This document shows positions 17,048 through 26,736 of a stretch of DNA of 64,000 nucleotides, in pieces. The first letter of the stretch is position 1. Every line of letters starts with the position of its first letter. The notes beneath the pieces were generated by a model, which saw only the letters and a program-made list of their open reading frames with translations, had not been told where the DNA came from and ran no database searches. The stretch lies in NCBI GenBank assembly GCA_015698045.1, contig BLAL01000215.1:558001-622000 (forward strand). The letters are read 5' to 3'. Source of the stretch: Rhizophagus clarus. Its lineage: Eukaryota; Glomeromycota; Glomeromycetes; Glomerales; Glomeraceae. The position numbers and the translations under genes are program-made.

Positions 17048-17710
17048 TCAACGCTCATTTACCTCATTATTATATGCTAAAGTCAGTAGCTGAGCACTTC
17101 GAAGACATTGATTTCTAGTAGTTGTTAAATCATTCCTAAGGCCATTGATTCGATCATTAGCTAAACGGTATAAACCTTGCATGTTAATAGCATCTTGAGC
17201 ATGTCTTTGCATAAGTCCACGAGCAGTTGTTAATGAAATTCGTATACCATTTAATGTATTTTTAGGGTTAAATGATGTATCTCCATCAATATATGCCTCT
17301 ACCCGATCTAGTGCTGTAGCGATATTTATTAAAATATCAGGTATGGCCATATTTTCTTCTTCTTCTTTAAAATGTTTATTACTAGATTTAGATAATTCTT
17401 GTATACGAGATTTAAGTTTATCTATTATGTCTTCTAGCTGGATAATTCGATTATCTTGAATAACTAATGCCTCCTCTTTTAGCTCCAGGTGATCCTGATA
17501 TTTTTTAAGTTCACCTAGAATAACCTTACATTTATCCTTTAGCTGATTAATTTCATCATCATAAGATTGAAGATTCTTTTCAAGATGAGAAATATATCGC
17601 TCACAGGCTTTAATTTCCTCTTCTAGTTTGTGAATTTTCTTTTGTACTAACTTTATCCCTAGATCAAAGTTGCTATTTAACTGATCAAGATATGCCGGCT
17701 CAACTCCCAT
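17048..17710 (-). CDS. Gag N-terminal coiled-coil part
   Basis: The ATG at 17710 begins MGVEPAYLDQLNSNFD. Residues about 20-115 are heptad-rich coiled coil, then a helical region with Arg. The frame ends in TGA (17048-17050), and seven codons on a TAA follows (17028-17030), after which the same frame is open through the CCHC-containing Gag. Both stops are one C-to-T step from CGA and CAA and lie in an Arg/Gln-rich stretch. I therefore read this as the N-terminus of one Gag of about 659 codons, now broken. It could alternatively be a separate coiled-coil protein. Confidence 0.65.
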   Translation of the reverse strand: MGVEPAYLDQLNSNFDLGIKLVQKKIHKLEEEIKACERYISHLEKNLQSYDDEINQLKDKCKVILGELKKYQDHLELKEEALVIQDNRIIQLEDIIDKLKSRIQELSKSSNKHFKEEEENMAIPDILINIATALDRVEAYIDGDTSFNPKNTLNGIRISLTTARGLMQRHAQDAINMQGLYRLANDRINGLRNDLTTTRNQCLRSAQLLTLAYNNEVNER

Positions 17711-18804
17711 TATTACCTATTATTCCTATAGATTCTGGTAAGGCTCGAAATCTTGATATTTCTATTGCTTTGAAAAAGATTTATTATCAGTCTATTGGTT
17801 ATCATCGAAATGCTAAAAAATTGTTTGAAGCTTCTATTAAGGCTGGATATGATTTTACTATTGATGAAGTGAAGGACTGGCTTGAGAGACAGGCTGTACA
17901 CCAAATACATATGCCACGTCCTAGATATATTCCTTGTGCAAGTTTTACCTCTATTACTACGCCCAATGAAGTCCATCAGGCAGATGTTCTTTATATGCCT
18001 TATGATAAAGTAGGACGAATTACTTATCTTTTTTGTCTTAATGTAGTGGACGTTGCTTCTAGATATAAAGCATCTATTCCTATTGGTGCATATAGTGTCA
18101 AGGATAGAGAGGGAATCTTAACTTCAAAGACTATTGCTCGAGCACTTGAGAAAATTTATGATGATCCTGAAATTCCTCTGGTCTGGCCGAAATTATTAAT
18201 CACTGATAGGGGGCCAGAGTTTAGGGGTGATTGTGAGGTGCTTATGATGGAACATAATGTAAAAATTCAGAAGGCCAAATCTAAACGCACTATGGGTATT
18301 GTTGAAAGGTATAATCGTACTTTGGTTAAAAAACTATTTCCTTCCCAGGATGCTTCTGATCTCTTGTCTTTGCATTTAAATGTTCGTTCTAGGGCTTGGG
18401 TTAAGAATTTGTCTTTAGTTGTTGAGGATATTAATAATTCTATCACACGTCAGATTGGTATTTCTCCTGTTGAGGCTATTGAAAAAGAAGAGGTCTTTGC
18501 TAAGCCTTCTTATTCTCGTGATGGTCCAATTGGTTTTGATGAAGAGAAGCTTTCTAGTGATGTTCTTGTTCGTTATTTACTTTATCCTGGTGAATTGGAG
18601 GGTGGAAGACGTCGTGCTGGTGATTTAAATTGGTCTCCTCATATTTATCATATTCTTGAATCTATGGTGCAAAAAAATCAGCCAGTATTATATTGGCTGG
18701 AAGATGATGATGGTAATGGCCCACAAAGATCTTTTGTTCGAGAAGAATTGATGGTTATTCCCTTTGATACGGAATTACCTCCTCAGTGGATTCTTACAAA
18801 ATAA
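17692..18804 (+). CDS. DDE integrase (rve family), 370 aa
   Basis: Inserts the element. Catalytic triad: D98 (HQADVLYMP), D172 (LITDRGPEFRG) and E205 (GIVERYNRTL), with 32 residues between the last two. The N-terminal helical region (about 20-75) lacks a clear HHCC finger. The C-terminal part (about 255-360; RYLLYPGELEGGRRRAGDLNWS, PVLYWLEDDDGNGP) looks like the basic SH3/chromo-like module seen after Polinton and retroelement integrases. The frame is uninterrupted and is the best preserved gene together with the polymerase core. The ATG at 17692 overlaps the start of the divergent gag ORF by 19 bp; no later ATG lies before the catalytic core. Confidence 0.92.
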   Translation: MPAQLPLLPIIPIDSGKARNLDISIALKKIYYQSIGYHRNAKKLFEASIKAGYDFTIDEVKDWLERQAVHQIHMPRPRYIPCASFTSITTPNEVHQADVLYMPYDKVGRITYLFCLNVVDVASRYKASIPIGAYSVKDREGILTSKTIARALEKIYDDPEIPLVWPKLLITDRGPEFRGDCEVLMMEHNVKIQKAKSKRTMGIVERYNRTLVKKLFPSQDASDLLSLHLNVRSRAWVKNLSLVVEDINNSITRQIGISPVEAIEKEEVFAKPSYSRDGPIGFDEEKLSSDVLVRYLLYPGELEGGRRRAGDLNWSPHIYHILESMVQKNQPVLYWLEDDDGNGPQRSFVREELMVIPFDTELPPQWILTK

Positions 18805-18808
18805 ATTT

Positions 18809-19192
18809 CTAAAGTGATGATAGGAAGTCTTCTGTCTCTTCATTAACTTTGTCTTCTGTAACAAAATAATCTTTAGCTAATTTATGGTATAGCTTGTATA
18901 ATTCTATAATTGAATTAAGAATCTTTGGATCTTGTCCATACCATGATTTATAATCATCCATGATTTTATCATATTTATCTTTATTGGGAAATATCGTCAT
19001 GGCTAATTTTAATACATATTCTTGTGGTTCCTCTGCCTGACGTAATTTTTTGATCCTTTCTTTATATGATTGCATGAATTTACCTTCCTTTGGCCTTCTA
19101 TAATAGATGCCAGCTTTGACTACATTTATTAATGCTTGTTCGATTTCCTGATATGTGGGCTTGATATCAGCTAATTGATTGTGTGTACTCAT
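18809..19192 (-). CDS. Hypothetical protein, 127 aa
   Basis: An intact ATG ORF, convergent with integrase (stop codons 4 bp apart). It is helical and charged, with KPTYQEIEQALINVVKAGIYYRRP and YKERIKKLRQAEEPQEYV segments and an acidic C-terminus. No motif is recognised. It shares its upstream region with the divergent Cys-rich gene at 19267, suggesting a common bidirectional promoter of about 75 bp. Confidence 0.55.
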   Translation of the reverse strand: MSTHNQLADIKPTYQEIEQALINVVKAGIYYRRPKEGKFMQSYKERIKKLRQAEEPQEYVLKLAMTIFPNKDKYDKIMDDYKSWYGQDPKILNSIIELYKLYHKLAKDYFVTEDKVNEETEDFLSSL

Positions 19193-19266
19193 TGTATGAT
19201 TAGTATATGTTTTACTATATTGTGTAAAGTTTTTTTCAATTAAAATTATTTATTCATCTAGAAGAA

Positions 19267-19554
19267 ATGAAGGCAAAATTTGTTTGTTATCATCTTAAAA
19301 ATACTGGTGGGATTTGTGGTAACGGTTGTGATAAACCTGAAGGATGCCATTTACATTGCAAAGCTAAGTTGCGCCGACCATGCAGAGCATGTGGCAAACC
19401 TACTAAGATAGATAAGCCTCCTGGGATTGATAATGACCTATGTAGCTATTGTAATAAGAGCCTTTATCAGATTCGTCATGTGAATATTCTTCGGGACAAA
19501 GCCCTGATGTTTGATCAAAATAGCAAAGTGGTTAGTCCCTTTCTTGTCCCATGA
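19267..19554 (+). CDS. Cysteine-rich zinc-binding-like protein, 95 aa
   Basis: An ATG ORF with ten cysteines and three histidines arranged as CYH, CGNGCDKPEGCHLHC, CRACGKP and CSYCNKS, fitting two treble-clef or zinc-ribbon sites. The last 32 codons lie inside the right terminal inverted repeat, so the left terminal repeat carries a copy of that end in reverse. It stops at TGA 19552-19554. Function unknown; nucleic-acid or ubiquitin-pathway binding are both possible. Confidence 0.6.
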   Translation: MKAKFVCYHLKNTGGICGNGCDKPEGCHLHCKAKLRRPCRACGKPTKIDKPPGIDNDLCSYCNKSLYQIRHVNILRDKALMFDQNSKVVSPFLVP

Positions 19555-20766
19555 TTGCTGGAGATCCTCGATTGAGAATTAAGGTTAGACTTATAGGTTA
19601 GTCTTATTTTTTTCTCCTCGAAGGTAGCCTTATAGGTTAGTCTTTTAGGTTAGATTTAGAGGTTAGACTTATTTTTTCTCTCGAAGGTGGCCTTATAGGT
19701 TAGTCTTTTAGGTTAGACTTAGAGGTTAGTTTTATTTTTTTCACTTCGATGGTAGCCTTATAGGTTAGTCTTTTAGGTTAGACTTCTAAGTTAGACTTTG
19801 AGGTTAGACTTTTTGTCCTTATGTTTGTGTAAATGGATCGGCTTTAGAATGGTTTCTAACCTATCATTAATTTATTGTTATACTAGTTTATACTCAATAC
19901 TTTTTTTATCATGATTTTGTTATACGGAAATTTTCTCCTAGAAGTGGGTTAGACTTCTGGGTTAGACTTAGAGGTTAGACTTTTTGTCCTTATGTTTGTG
20001 TAAATGGATCGGCTTTAGAATGGTTTCTAACCTATCATTAATTTATTGTTATACTAGTTTATACTCAATACTTTTTTTATCATGATTTTGTTATACGGAA
20101 ATTTTCTCCCAGAAGTGGGTTAGACTTCTGGGTTAGACTTAGAGGTTAGACTTTTTGTCCTTATGTTTATGTAAATAAATCGGTTTTAGAATTATTTCTA
20201 ACATATTAATAAAATTTTGATATACTAGAATATGCTCAATTCTTTTTTTTATCAAGAATTTGCTATACGTACTCGATAAATCTAACCTCTTTGAGATTAG
20301 ACTTATCTCGTTTTATTTACAGGTATTAATCAGTTTTAGAATTCATTCTAGGATAGCATTAAATCTGGTATGCTTAATTAGCTTGAAGGACCGTCAGATG
20401 CGCATGCACGGACACTTTGGTCCTTGATGCTCCTCTGACTTTTTGGTGGCAAGCTGAATGGCATACTTTTTTGTTATCTTATTTGGATTTAAAACCAGGC
20501 CAGCTCGTTAACAATGATGGTTTTCTTCTTTTGCTTGTAAACAAGAAATTTAGGCAAGATGGGTATGTTAACAGGATTTGAGCCCAGCTTGATTTTAAGT
20601 CTGAATTCTATATTAGTTTTCGATATGTTTCTTGCTGGGCAAATATGGGTTTGGTTCCTAAAATAGATTACTTAAATTTCTATATCGGGAATTAAGCTGG
20701 GAGGAGCTTACTCCTTTTATAGCTATATGGTAATTTTTGTCCCAGACCCCCCAGATTTGCCCTACT
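19458..20766 (-). repeat. Right terminal inverted repeat, 1,309 bp
   Basis: Mirror of 5632-6940, same length, including the CTAACC array (about 19580-19800) and two to three 171-bp units (about 19800-20165). It ends CCCTACT at 20766, followed by TGGTT. Confidence 0.9.
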
Positions 20767-20771
20767 TGGTT
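20767..20771 (+). repeat. Target-site duplication TGGTT, right copy
   Basis: Matches 5627-5631. In the transposase frame these bases read AACCA, shared by codons GAA and CCA. Confidence 0.8.
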
Positions 20772-23587
20772 CGCCACATTTTTTTATCGTAAACGAGTAA
20801 TGCCTTGCCATACAACAATGTTCAAAGAACTTTGTAGAAGCGGCTTTGAATAAAAATAAAAAAAGTTAATCGGGTATTTTTTTCTTTTATTCAATCAAAC
20901 TTTTTATTTACCCTTTGTTTTATATATTCTGCAGTACGGTCTTTATTGGTAACACTGTCATCCACAAGCTGAATCGTTTTCCAGAATCTCTCCATTTCAG
21001 TCTCTAATGCTGCGGTAAATGTTTTGAGGGGTTTATCTTTAAGAAATTGACGGTCAAACACGCTACAAACCAAATTAATTGGTGCCTAAAGACTTGCATT
21101 TAGATCTACCTTCAGGGTAGGATTCTCTTCTGCCTTTTTGCAGATTTCGTTCATTGTGCCGCACTTGCTCATTAGCCTCTCTGGATCATCATTCATTTCA
21201 GTTCGCATCAAACCAATGCTCTGTAATCCTAGGTTTAGAATCGACATGATTCGCTCAACAGGATTTTTCCATGAATGTTATAGTGGAGTTCGAATAGCAA
21301 CAAAATGATCGAGGTCCAGTGCAATGAAGAGACAAATATATGAGAGTTGAACACGAGTGTATGTACAATGATGATCTGGTCCACCATCCGTATAGAGACA
21401 TAGTACTGGCTTGTCAACAAGTTCTTCATCAAGAAGTAGATGGTATAGTTCTGTTGCATGTCGGAGAGGCGAGAAAGGTTGAAAGATTGGATTTTTTAAC
21501 CCAATGTGTACCTTTCCTGCATAGAAATCACCATTTATCAATTCAGGTATGTTGCATATCATTGCAACGCTTGGTATAATTCCTATTTTGGTGAAGTCAT
21601 GGTCTGCAACTGCAAATGTGGTGTCCTTGCTGACTACGACTTTCTTTCCTCTTTCTACTGCAGCAACGGGAAATCCAGGTTCTCCAACTTTGCAACGATG
21701 CTTGTCATCTAGAAAAATCAAGTTTGTGATCTTTCTAAACTTAACGGCAAATTCTTTCTCATACCGAAACAATGCTGATGCATAGTGAACATCTGGATGA
21801 AAAGCTCGTAGTTGACGTGTTTGGACCATAAACTTTAGAGGTAGTAGACCAGTGAATTGCAAGCTACTGAGTCGCGTTAGATTCTTAGGCCAGAACTGCA
21901 ATCGTAACCATTGTGCATTAGGAATTGGTGTTTCCAGTAGGCATTCACGTTTAATCTGATTTAAAAGGTCATTCACTGAGATTGCAGTAGCAAGATGCAC
22001 GACTATGTCATGTCTGCGTTCATCTACAGCAGTCACAACATCTGCTGCTTTTCCTGCAAGAAACTGAGCTGCAATTTTCCAAAAGGTATCATATTTGCTG
22101 GATCTACCGCTTCTATGCTCATGTAAATCAATGGTAATATCTGGATCACCAAGTTCTAAAGCAAGCTTAACACGTTCATCAACCTTTGCATCGTTTGTAG
22201 TGTTAGCTGCAGAAACATCACTGGTTAACATTCAATATATTGTTCAAAGTGTTGATGACTTGACCTTCGGAAGAAGAAGATCACAGGTGCGTTGATAATT
22301 TATTCGCATTGCTCGTGTGTGATAACGAGGCGCTTCAGCTTGCAATTCACTTGCAATACGGAAGTTCTCTTGTAAAGTTGTCATTTCATCAGCTTGTTCG
22401 TCAATTTTCCATATGGAAATTGCGTTAAAGGAGTTATTCCCAGAGTTAAATCAGTATTTCCCAATTTTGAAGGAAAATGCATGAGATAACCCCTGGATAT
22501 AGCGCATTTTTTGTCTACATTAAAATACAAATTTTTCATTATTATATACTAACAATCATTAACGATGTTAATCTATTCTATTTACTTACACTGGATCTGC
22601 CGGTAGATATTCTTCAATGTCGACTGGTTTCCATGACGGCAAATCAATGAGCAAGTTTTTGAGGTGATTATATTTGGTTTTGTCAACAGGTGCTACCCAA
22701 ATATTTTTTTTATGGATTTTGACTGTGACAGCTTTATCAATGGATCGCACAGGATTTTCTGACGCATGATTTTTAGCAGTAATATCACACTGGTGTTGCA
22801 GAAATCCAACATAACTCGAAATAGCAATGATGAAACGGTCAAATGCATCATGAAGCCAATCAAAATTCGACCTTAGCATCCATGATGATGTAGTGTATGG
22901 AGCAAGAGCTTGGCAATGAATATTGAGTTCATTTGCATCAAAAGATTTTCAGGATTGCTTGTATGATTCTGGATCTGCACGGCCAAAAAACTCGTGGAAA
23001 AGCTCGGGTATGTGATAACTACGCTCTTTGAGTTTTTCATGGTTGCACATGTCTATGTACCAAATTGTCTCAACCAGGCTAACAATAAACTGCTTTCCTT
23101 GTGTATCAGCGAGTGATTGAGTAGACCATCCTCCATTATGAAGGTGAACCCAATTAACAAGATCACCGCGCAATGTTTGCTTGCGATTTGGTTTCCCTGA
23201 CTGTGAGAAGATCGGCAAGTACAATTGGGTTCTATGTGCATTTTGCATCATAATCATAAAGCTGTTCCGTTGTGGTACCAAATCAGGAATCATTCTGGTA
23301 TCATTTTTGAGCCGATAATGTATATGCACACCTATACTTTATGTAAGTTCTATAATACCACACTCGGAACTGATTTGAGTCGCAGTTGATACTGGTGTTT
23401 CACTTAACTCGACGCGTTCTATTACTTCAGAAGCTGCTATATTAATACCGCATTCAGGGGATAATTCTTAAGTTAATACAAGCTTTACAAAGAATTCTTT
23501 TATTGTCATTTCATAAGAAATAGGATGGATGTACCATCCATGAAGAACTTGTGACCCTTTAGAGATGCGAATATTTGCAAACGGCAT
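20767..23587 (-). pseudogene. DDE transposase pseudogene, N-terminal two thirds with one intron
   Basis: The ATG at 23587 starts MPFANIRISKGSQVLHGWY. A 76-nt intron (22514-22589, GTAAGT...TAG) restores ADPVQKMRYIQG across the splice. DDE candidates: FLDDKH (D near 21707), YTDGGPDH (D near 21388) and NPVERIMSILN (E near 21254). In-frame stops: TAA 23468, TAA 23339, TGA 22949, TGA 22451, TGA 22244, TGA 22232, TAA 21278, TAG 21086, TGA 20891. There is also one frameshift between 20891 and about 20860, after which HYSFTIKKCGEP runs into the insertion point. Every stop is one C-to-T change from CGA, CAA or CAG. I know the family as a repetitive transposase of AM fungi; I do not name a superfamily. 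Confidence 0.8.
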
Positions 23588-23639
23588 TTTACTAAAATTC
23601 AGGAAAAAAAAGTCCGTAAAATTTATTCTGACGCGTTTT

Positions 23640-23745
23640 TTTTACTAGTTTTTATCGTAATCAGGGGCGCAGTCATAAAAGGAAAGTCAACGAAGTATTT
23701 TTTACTAGTTTTATCGCAATCAGGGGCGCAGTCATAAAAGGTAGT
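23640..23745. repeat. Direct repeat, about 60 bp period, two copies
   Basis: TTTTTACTAGTTTTATCG, then AATCAGGGGCGCAGTCATAAAAGG, occurs twice head to tail in the leader of the old transposon, upstream of the transposase ATG. It may be a subterminal transposase-binding repeat. Confidence 0.65.
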
Positions 23746-24088
23746 CATAAGCATCATAATTGCTTGGCTCGGTTAACGAAGTGGGATTAATCAACAATGG
23801 TTAACAATTTATTATAAATTTAACTCGTACATTCTTTTTATTAATTTATACATTTTCTTAAATATTATGTATATGTGTAAAGAATTCTTCGATGCCAATA
23901 ATTGCACAGTAACAAAAATTTTTAATATATGAAATTTTGAGCGGGTAGCCGGGTTGCGAAGCTCTAATGTTAGATGTTGAATTTTATTGGATAGAAAATT
24001 TTTTGATTTTAAAAATAAAAATTTGGGTAGCCGGGTCATGCAAATTCAATTTCAGATATGAAAATCATTTTTACCACTTTGTATCGCC

Positions 24089-24826
24089 TTATATGTTTCC
24101 TGATTTATTTGCGAAAAAATTTTTTTCTTTTCTCAGTTTAATAATCACTTTCGCCAATATAGGAAATTAAATACAGGCCTACTCGTGAAATATTATGACT
24201 TATTTATTAGTAGATTGGCAAATAAAAAAATATACAAAAATACAAAGTGAAAAAAAGATTATTGAATGATCTTATAGAATTTTTTTTTCTTGTTCCTTTC
24301 CCGAAGAAAGGTTACCATATTGCAAATTACTTTCATTGGTAATAGATTCGGACGGTCAGATGACTCAGATCGAATTAAACCAAATTCATGGTCAATGTTA
24401 CTATATCCCTTTGTGACGTTTCACTATGTTTTGCAAGAAAATTTGTTATCAAATACGGACTGGCTTAAATCAAAACTAAGCCCTTTTTGTTAAATGTTTA
24501 GTCCAAAAAATAAAAACTAAGCCCAGAAAATTGGTGTAATTTGATGCTAAGCCAAAAAATTAATATAAATCAACGATCTTAAAATAAAAAATAACTAAGC
24601 CATTTAATAATACTAAGCCAAAAAAGTTAGCATGATTCTATTATCTAATCTATTATATACTGTATATGTATATGACTATAATTTTGAATTTTGATATTGA
24701 AAAAAAAAATAATAAAAATAATAGTAAATTAATAGACCCATTAATTATGGGCGACATGTTTCATTTGACGCTACATCAGATTCCCATGATTTAATGACTC
24801 ATGGATCACGAATTAAGGTAAATCTA
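24089..24826. other. AT-rich spacer with CTAAGCC motifs
   Basis: No gene. From 24460 to 24640 the motif CTAAGCC followed by an A run recurs at least five times in irregular spacing. Confidence 0.4.
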
Positions 24827-25029
24827 TGGTGTACCGTTTGGGCCAAAAGTGCCAAAATTATGAAAATCAATTTTCAATTTTTTGAAATTTTGAAAATCGA
24901 TTTTTTGTACTTTTGAAAAAGGAAAATTTCCTTTTATGTATGATACTTATTATCAGCATTTAATGGTGTGGCTAAAGAATTATTTTTTCAGAATTTTGTA
25001 TGAAAAATACTGAACCATTTTTTCTTAGT

Positions 25030-25870
25030 AGTTAATGACTCAGCTTTTTTTTGCCAATTTAATTAAAAACATTAAAGAACAAGTTCACGTTTTTTAATTA
25101 AATGACTTTAAACACTTTAAAAAAATGTTTTTTAGTGATTTTTAAAACTAAATGCTTTAAAAAAACGTTTTTTAGCATTTTTTTAAACTAAATGCTTTAA
25201 AAAAACGTTTTTTAGCATTTTTTAAATTAAACACTTTAAAAAAATAATAGTCTTCAGCATTTTCTTAAATTAAATACTTAAAAACACTTTATTTTACGCT
25301 TAAAAAAACATTTTTAAATTAAATTTTTTTAAAAAAAACATTAAAACATATTTAGCATTTTTTTTAAATCAAACGCTTAAAAAAAATGACTTTTTAGCAT
25401 TTTTTTAAATTAAACGCTTAAAAAAATTGGCTTAGCATTTTTTTTAAATTAAACGCTTTAAAAAATTTGGTTTAGCATTTTTTTTAAATCAAGCGCTTTT
25501 AAGAAAAAAGTTTTTTTATTAAACGTTTCAAATAAATGATTTTTTAGCATTTTTTTAAATTAAACGCTTAAAAAAAAATAAACCATTTTTTAATTTAACA
25601 CTTAAAAAAATGTTTTTAAATCAAAGATTTAAAAAAAAAGTTAAATAAAAAAACGCTTTAAAAAATCGTCTTTAGCATTTTTTAAATTAAACGCTTTAAA
25701 AAAAAGATTTAGCGTTTTTTTTAATTAAACTCTTTAAAAAAATAGTTTTAGCATTTTTTGAATTTAAACGCTTAAAAAAATTCTGATTAGCATTTTTTTT
25801 TAAAATTAAACGCTTAAAAAAGTATTCTAGCATACTTTTTTAAATTAAACGCTTAAAAAAATTGTTGAAG
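25030..25870. repeat. AT minisatellite, about 40 bp unit, about 20 copies
   Basis: The unit is AAATTAAACGCTTAAAAAAA followed by a variable spacer and TTTAGCATTTTTTT. Copies vary in A and T run length and in the spacer. Confidence 0.7.
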
Positions 25871-26736
25871 AATGATAATGATTTGACATTTTTTTTTAGT
25901 AAACCTGATAAACTCAATTCTTAAACTTTTTTTTGCGTGAATTAGCTAGATTAAATGCAAAAAAAGATGTTTGGCATTTTTAACATAAAATCACAAAACA
26001 TTTTTTATTACTTCTTATCATATTTTATAATAGTAACGGTAATATAAGCTTTTTTTATTACAACAGTCATAATATTCAAAATTATTTCTGGTTAGACAGG
26101 TCAGAAGAGTAAGGTAACTGTCTGATCAGTACACTAATTTTAACAATTGTTGATAATTCAACCTAATTTACAATTAATCTAAAAAAATTTTCAAGGTTTT
26201 TTAGTACACCATTAAATGCTGGAAATAAGCATTACACATAAAAGGAAATTTTCTTATAAGGAAATATGTTTGAAAATTTTGAAATTTCAAAATTTGAAAA
26301 ATGAAAAATCGAAATTTGAAAATTAAAAATTCAAAAATTGAATTTTTGATTTGTGAAATTTTCTTTAAAGGAAAATCTTTTTTAGATACAGATTTATATT
26401 ACACAAACTTTCAAAAAAGGAATTAGAGTTACACAAATATTGTATGAAAATCCTTATTTGTAAATTTGTATAATATAAAAATACTATAAAAGGAAATTTT
26501 CCTTTAAAGGAAAATTTCCTTAGGCCACGCAAATTTGATTTTTCGGTTCACGTAACATCAAAATTTAAAATCGACCCAGAGACCCAGAGTTTATTAATAA
26601 TTTTTTTTTTATTAAAAAAAAGTTTATATATAAATTTTACGGCTTCTGATTGATCAACCTTTAAGGGTAATTTATATGATAATCACATATGATAAAAAAT
26701 TAAGGATTTTTTATATGTAAAAATAAGTTACAAGGC

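Larger units (their letters stand above)
5632..20766. mobile_element. Polinton/Maverick-like element with a Gag-Pro module, 15,135 bp
   Basis: Termini begin AGTAGGGCAAATCTGG and are inverted copies over 1,309 bp (5632-6940, 19458-20766). They are flanked by TGGTT (5 bp; typical Polintons duplicate 6 bp and also begin AG). Gene order: pol(+), two small ORFs(+), F-box/LRR(+), small ORF(+), small ORF(-), coiled-coil ORF(+), zinc finger/pro/gag(-), int(+), small ORF(-), Cys-rich ORF(+). Family B DNA polymerase plus DDE integrase defines the Polinton/Maverick class. I see none of the usual double-jelly-roll capsid, FtsK/HerA-like ATPase or cysteine protease. A Gag-like polyprotein and aspartic protease occupy that functional place. 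Stops in pol, gag and pro indicate partial decay. It inserted into the transposase coding sequence of the older element. Confidence 0.85.
1547..24088 (-). mobile_element. Old about 4.4 kb DDE DNA transposon, split by two later insertions
   Basis: Inverted ends GGCGAYACAAAGTGGTAAAA occur at 1547 (plus) and at 24088 (minus), each flanked by the 3-bp duplication TTA (1544-1546, 24089-24091). Between them lies one minus-strand transposase gene (start 23587, end about 1795). Removing the CACTA-like insert (2402-5390) and the Polinton-like insert (5632-20766) with one copy of each target duplication leaves about 4.41 kb with a coherent layout: about 500 bp leader, about 2.7 kb or more of gene, about 250 bp tail. 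The motif GGTAGCCGGGT recurs near the right end (23943, 24029) and a relative lies near the left end (about 1580). I do not assign a superfamily; a TTA duplication with GG termini is PIF/Harbinger-like, but the transposase does not look like that family to me. Confidence 0.8.

Noticed and set aside
15731-17710. Gag-Pro as a stand-alone LTR retrotransposon inserted in the Polinton-like element
   Set aside because: No LTRs, primer-binding site, target duplication, reverse transcriptase or RNase H flank it, and its start overlaps the integrase start.
21340-22295. Several plus-strand frames opposite the transposase
   Set aside because: Shadows of the well-supported minus-strand transposase frame.
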